From the NCBI GenBank assembly GCA_964383855.1, contig CAYLIP010000096.1, forward strand, positions 1 through 5,756: DNA of 5,756 bases, given 5' to 3'. Position 1 is the stretch's first letter; the number at the start of each line of letters is the position of its first letter. Origin of the DNA: CAZHAC01 sp964383855 (GTDB lineage: Bacteria; Chloroflexota; Dormibacteria; Dormibacterales; Dormibacteraceae). The notes under the pieces were generated by a model. The model was not told the origin of the DNA, did no database searches, and worked only from the letters and a program-made list of their open reading frames with translations. Shown one piece after another: positions 1-5,756 of the stretch. The translations under genes and the position numbers were made by a program.

Positions 1-1
1 T

Positions 2-3393
<3,392 letters not shown>

Positions 3394-3397
<4 letters not shown>

Positions 3398-5463
3398 CCT
3401 ATAACCGCGACCGGCAGGCCTCGATCCTGATCGTCGACGACACTCCGGCCAACCTGGTCGCGCTGGCCGCGATCCTGGAACCGCTGGGCGAGAAGGTCGT
3501 GCTGGCGAACTCGGGAAAGGAGGCGCTGCGGCTTCTGCTCCGCACCGACTTCGCGCTGATCCTGATCGACGTCCGGATGACGGAGATGGACGGCATCGAG
3601 ACCGCCCGCCTGATCCGGCAGCGAGCTCGGACGGCGGACGTGCCCATCATTTTCGTGACCGCCTTCGACCGCGCCGAGATGGACATGACGGCGGCCTACG
3701 AGGTGGGCGCGGCGGACTTCATCTTCAAGCCCTTCAGGCCCGACGCGCTGCGCGCCAAGGTTGCCACCTTCGTCGATCTCTTCCACAAGACGGAAGCGGT
3801 CCGCGTGCAGGCTGAGGAGCTGCGCCTGCTGCAGCTGCGCGAGCACCAGCGAGAGCTGCGCGAGGTCGAGCGTGAGCGCGAGTCGGCCGAGGCCCGGTTC
3901 GCGAACATCGTCGAGCTGGCCCCGGACGGGATCATGGCGGCCGACGACGCCGGCCGGGTGCTCCTCTTCAACCGCGGAGCCCAGCAGCTTTTCGCGGTTG
4001 CCGCCGAGCAGGTTCCGAGCCTGACCATCACCGACCTGATTCCGGGCGGCCTGCCCGCCAACGCCTCCTCGCCGGTCGAGGTCGTCGCCCGCCGGGCCGA
4101 CGGCACCGAGTTCCCGGCCGAGGTCTCGGTCTCTCAGCTCACGCTCGCGCGGGGCTCGGTGACCACCGTCATCTGCCGGGACGTCACCGAGCGCAAACGC
4201 GCCGAGGACCGGGTCCGCGCGCTCAACGCCCAGCTCAGCGACCGGCTGCGCACCGGTGTCGCCATGGTTGCCGACCTCGCCGGCTCGCTGAACCCGAGCG
4301 AGGTCCTGGAGAGGGTGCTGAGCCGGGTGGTCGAGGCCCTGCAGGCCCAGCAGGGCGTGCTGCTCAGGGTCGACCATGGGCAGCGGCTGAGCGTTCTCAA
4401 CAGCCATGACACCGACGGCCAGCGACGCCTGACCCGCGGCCGGCCGTTCCCGACCCTCCCGGTGCTCGAGAAAGCGATCCTGACCCAGAGGCCGGTGCTC
4501 AACGGGTCGATCGCCGATCCCGCCGCCGACCGGTCGGTCGCTCGGTGGCTGGATGGCGTCCAGTACTCGGCCGCGCTTCCGCTCAGGGTCGGAGATGACG
4601 ACCGGGCGCTGATCCTGCTCGGACGCCGGAACGGCGTTCGCTTCGGACCTCAGGACGTCGAGACCCTGGCTCTGATCGGCAACGTGGCAGCCGTCGCGCT
4701 GCACAATGCCGAGCTCTTTGTGCAGGCCGAGGCGGCCAGCATCTCCAAGTCGGAGTTCCTGAACATGGCCGCGCACGAGCTGCGCACGCCGCTCTCGGTG
4801 ATCACCGGGTACCTGTCGATGCTCGAGGATGGGACGCTGGGCGGCCCGAGTGATGCGTGGCGCCGCCCGATCGAGATCCTGAACGTCAAGGCGGGCGAGC
4901 TCAACAAGCTCGTCGACGCGCTCCTCCTCGCGGCCCGCATGGAGGCGGGCACCATCCACGGCGAGCCGGAGGCGGTCGACCTGGTGGCCGCCTCACGCGA
5001 GGCGCTGGAGCGGGCGGAGGCGCGGGCGCAGCTGCTCGGCGCGCAGCTGCTGCTGGAGGCGCCGGCCGAGTCGGTCCAGGTCCATGTCGACAGCGCGCAT
5101 CTGGGTCGCATCCTCGACAACCTGGTCAACAACGCGCTGACCTATTCCGCCGGCAATCCATGGGTCAAGGTGGGCGTCGGCCCCGGAGCCGAGCTGTGCG
5201 TCGAGGATCACGGGCTGGGGATCCCCGCCGAGCGGGCGGACGCGATCTTCGAGCGCTTTTACCGCGTCAACGATCCCTCGCTGCCGCCCCAACCGGGCAC
5301 CGGCCTGGGGCTCTACCTCTCCCGCGAGCTGGCCCGGCGCAACGGCGGCGACCTGGTGCTCGAGCGGTCGGTGCCGGGCGAGGGCTCGCTCTTCCGGCTC
5401 ACCCTCAAGGGCGCCGAGGACACGACGGCCGGCGTCCCGGCGACCGTCGAGGCCGGCCTTTAG
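3394..5463 (+). CDS. REC-PAS-GAF sensor histidine kinase, translationally coupled to the upstream kinase
   Basis: The product is a 689-residue predicted cytoplasmic histidine kinase with no signal peptide or membrane helix. An N-terminal receiver (about 10-125) has Asp15/16, phospho-acceptor Asp59, Thr89 and the Lys112-Pro113 pair. A charged, Leu-rich helix (about 132-168) leads to a PAS domain (about 166-264) that ends in the common DVTERKRAE linker. A GAF domain spans about 290-445. HisKA has AAHELRTPLS with His461 (codon 4774-4776). HATPase_c has an N box at Asn576/Asn580, a G1 segment EDHGLGI with Asp605, an F box IFERFYR and a G2 motif GTGLGLYLS from Gly635. GTG 3394 is chosen because it overlaps the upstream TGA as GTGA and sits just before the receiver. 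The next in-frame start upstream (GTG 3289) would add Arg/Gly-rich residues that do not look like receiver sequence. A receiver placed ahead of the sensor domains suggests that phosphotransfer, plausibly from the upstream kinase, modulates this kinase; that is inference. The PAS domain shows no LOV-type cysteine motif, and the ligand is unknown. Confidence 0.95.
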
Positions 5464-5480
5464 GGCGGCCGCCGGGCCCT

Positions 5481-5650
5481 CCCCTCCACTTTGATTGGGA
5501 GACAGCCATCCCCAAGTCTCCTCGCCACTTGATTGGGCGAGAGGCCAACCCCAAGTCGCCTCGCCACTTGGTGGGGAAGGTGGCGCCGCGAGTCCCAAGC
5601 CTTCTCCCCACTTGGTGGGGAGGTGGCGCCGCGCAGCGGCGACGGAGGGG
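5481..5650. repeat. Cluster of four degenerate hairpin repeats (REP/MITE-like intergenic element)
   Basis: Four related units are centred on ACTTTG at 5488 and ACTTG at 5527, 5566 and 5610, giving spacings of 39, 39 and 44 bases. Each is a short palindrome of the form CTC-CC-ACTTG-GG-GAG. Unit 2 has CTCGCC 5521-5526 pairing with GGCGAG 5536-5541. Unit 4 is a perfect 8-bp stem, 5604-5611 with 5615-5622, closed by a TTG loop. Units 1 and 3 are imperfect. The 12-mer GGTGGCGCCGCG occurs after units 3 and 4 (5579-5590 and 5622-5633). CCCCTCC at 5481-5487 and GGAGGGG at 5644-5650 form an inverted pair at the outer edges. The cluster begins 17 bases after the kinase stop and carries no plausible gene. 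Its form recalls dispersed intergenic palindromes; copies elsewhere in the genome cannot be seen from here. Confidence 0.7.
5604..5641 (+). terminator. Double hairpin, possible transcript end for the kinase operon
   Basis: Two consecutive stem-loops stand here. The first is a perfect 8-bp stem with a 3-base TTG loop (5604-5622). The second is a 6-bp stem, CGCCGC with GCGGCG, around a GCA loop (5627-5641). Both are GC-rich and should fold well in RNA. No T-run follows (the next bases are ACGGAGGGGG), so this is not a classical intrinsic terminator. It could still stabilise the 3' end or help termination in a high-GC host. It is also part of the repeat cluster, which may be its whole explanation. 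Confidence 0.3.
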
Positions 5651-5694
5651 GTCCCTCAGCGCTTCGTATCTCCGTTCGGGTCGTAAGGTAATCG

Positions 5695-5723
5695 TTGACA
5701 CACGAACGCGTGTTCGATACGCT
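5695..5723 (+). promoter_or_regulatory. Housekeeping sigma promoter for a gene at the right edge
   Basis: A perfect -35 TTGACA (5695-5700) is followed after exactly 17 bases by TACGCT (5718-5723), which fits the TAnnnT -10 pattern common in high-GC Gram-positives. Transcription would start near 5729-5731. It lies well beyond the kinase stop and after the hairpin cluster, so it belongs to a separate transcription unit reading rightward. The spacer between the two elements contains an SOS-type operator. Confidence 0.7.
5703..5716. promoter_or_regulatory. LexA operator (SOS box)
   Basis: CGAACGCGTGTTCG is a perfect 5-bp inverted repeat (CGAAC/GTTCG) around GCGT. It matches every position of the Gram-positive LexA consensus CGAAC-RNRY-GTTYG. 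It also matches 11 of the 12 defined bases of the mycobacterial form TCGAAC-N4-GTTCGA; the left flank is A instead of T. It sits between the -35 and -10 elements, where bound LexA would block RNA polymerase. The downstream gene is therefore predicted to be repressed by LexA and induced by DNA damage. Confidence 0.75.
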
Positions 5724-5729
5724 TGAGCG

Positions 5730-5756
5730 GTGGTCGAAGAGCGTTTGGAGGGGCCG
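5730..5756 (+). CDS. Possible 5' end of a LexA-controlled gene (cut by the window edge)
   Basis: A GTG at 5730 opens a frame to the window end (V-V-E-E-R-L-E-G-P) and coincides with the transcription start predicted from the promoter, which would make a leaderless mRNA. An in-frame TGA at 5724-5726 excludes an earlier start in this frame. The competing reading is that these bases are a leader of about 30 bases. In that case GGAGGGG at 5747-5753 is the ribosome site for a start codon just past the edge. Nine codons cannot identify a product. From the operator alone, lexA, recA, dnaE2 or an imu-type gene are possible. Confidence 0.27.
5747..5753 (+). promoter_or_regulatory. Possible Shine-Dalgarno for the downstream gene
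   Basis: GGAGGGG is a strong anti-16S match about 20 bases downstream of the predicted transcription start. A start codon 5-9 bases further on would fall just outside the window. This competes with the leaderless GTG reading at 5730. Confidence 0.4.

Noticed and set aside
5454..5479. Intrinsic terminator at the kinase 2 stop (CGGCC/GGCCG stem, GGCGGCCGCC and GGGCCC palindromes).
   Set aside because: The only loop-forming stem is 5 bp and overlaps the stop codon. The palindromes have no loop, and no T-run follows.
5481..5650. CRISPR array, suggested by regularly spaced short palindromic repeats.
   Set aside because: The repeats are too short and too divergent, the intervening sequences are themselves related to each other, and no cas gene is visible.
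5405..5701. Small open frames on both strands across the repeat cluster.
   Set aside because: They translate the palindromic repeats themselves (recurrent KWRGD-like or SPLG-like peptides). None has a ribosome site or codon pattern like the flanking genes.
4857..5726. Open + strand frame of 289 codons running through the end of kinase 2 into the non-coding tail.
   Set aside because: The product is a low-complexity Arg/Gly/Ala/Pro sequence from the out-of-frame reading of the HATPase region. The continuation through the repeats is accidental.

Overview
The window is high-GC bacterial DNA, almost fully coding on the + strand up to 5463, with a strong preference for G or C at third codon positions. 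It holds two large multidomain histidine kinases, then a 293-base non-coding tail. The best guess for the host is a high-GC Gram-positive bacterium (Actinomycetota), with Chloroflexota or a related soil phylum as alternatives. Three things support this: the poly-HAMP/GAF/kinase/receiver architecture, a TAnnnT-type -10 element, and a LexA operator of the Gram-positive/actinobacterial CGAAC-N4-GTTCG form. The alphaproteobacterial SOS box has a different form. The phylum is an inference, not a demonstration.

Region 1 (left edge to 3397) is the 3' part of a gene for a hybrid sensor kinase that starts outside the window. The visible order is: two 92-residue poly-HAMP repeats, a GAF domain, a long coiled coil, HisKA, HATPase_c, and three receiver domains. 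Region 2 (3394-5463) is a second, complete kinase whose GTG start overlaps the TGA stop of the first gene (GTGA). Its order is receiver, short coiled coil, PAS, GAF, HisKA, HATPase_c. Neither visible product has a membrane segment. The pair reads as one operon encoding a cytoplasmic phosphorelay with two kinase cores and four receivers. No histidine phosphotransfer domain or DNA-binding output is visible, so at least one partner lies elsewhere.

Region 3 (5464-5756) has three parts. A cluster of four degenerate hairpin repeats spaced 39-44 bases apart (about 5481-5650) is bounded by CCCCTCC and GGAGGGG and resembles REP/MITE-like intergenic palindromes. A spacer follows. Then comes a well-formed promoter with a perfect TTGACA, a 17-base spacer and TACGCT. 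The spacer carries a perfect palindromic SOS box, CGAACGCGTGTTCG. The gene it drives begins at the right edge or just beyond it and is probably a DNA-damage (LexA regulon) gene, unrelated to the kinase operon.

I see no convincing novel system. The points most worth a second look are the SOS-controlled promoter at the right edge, the hairpin array, and the wiring of the coupled kinase pair.
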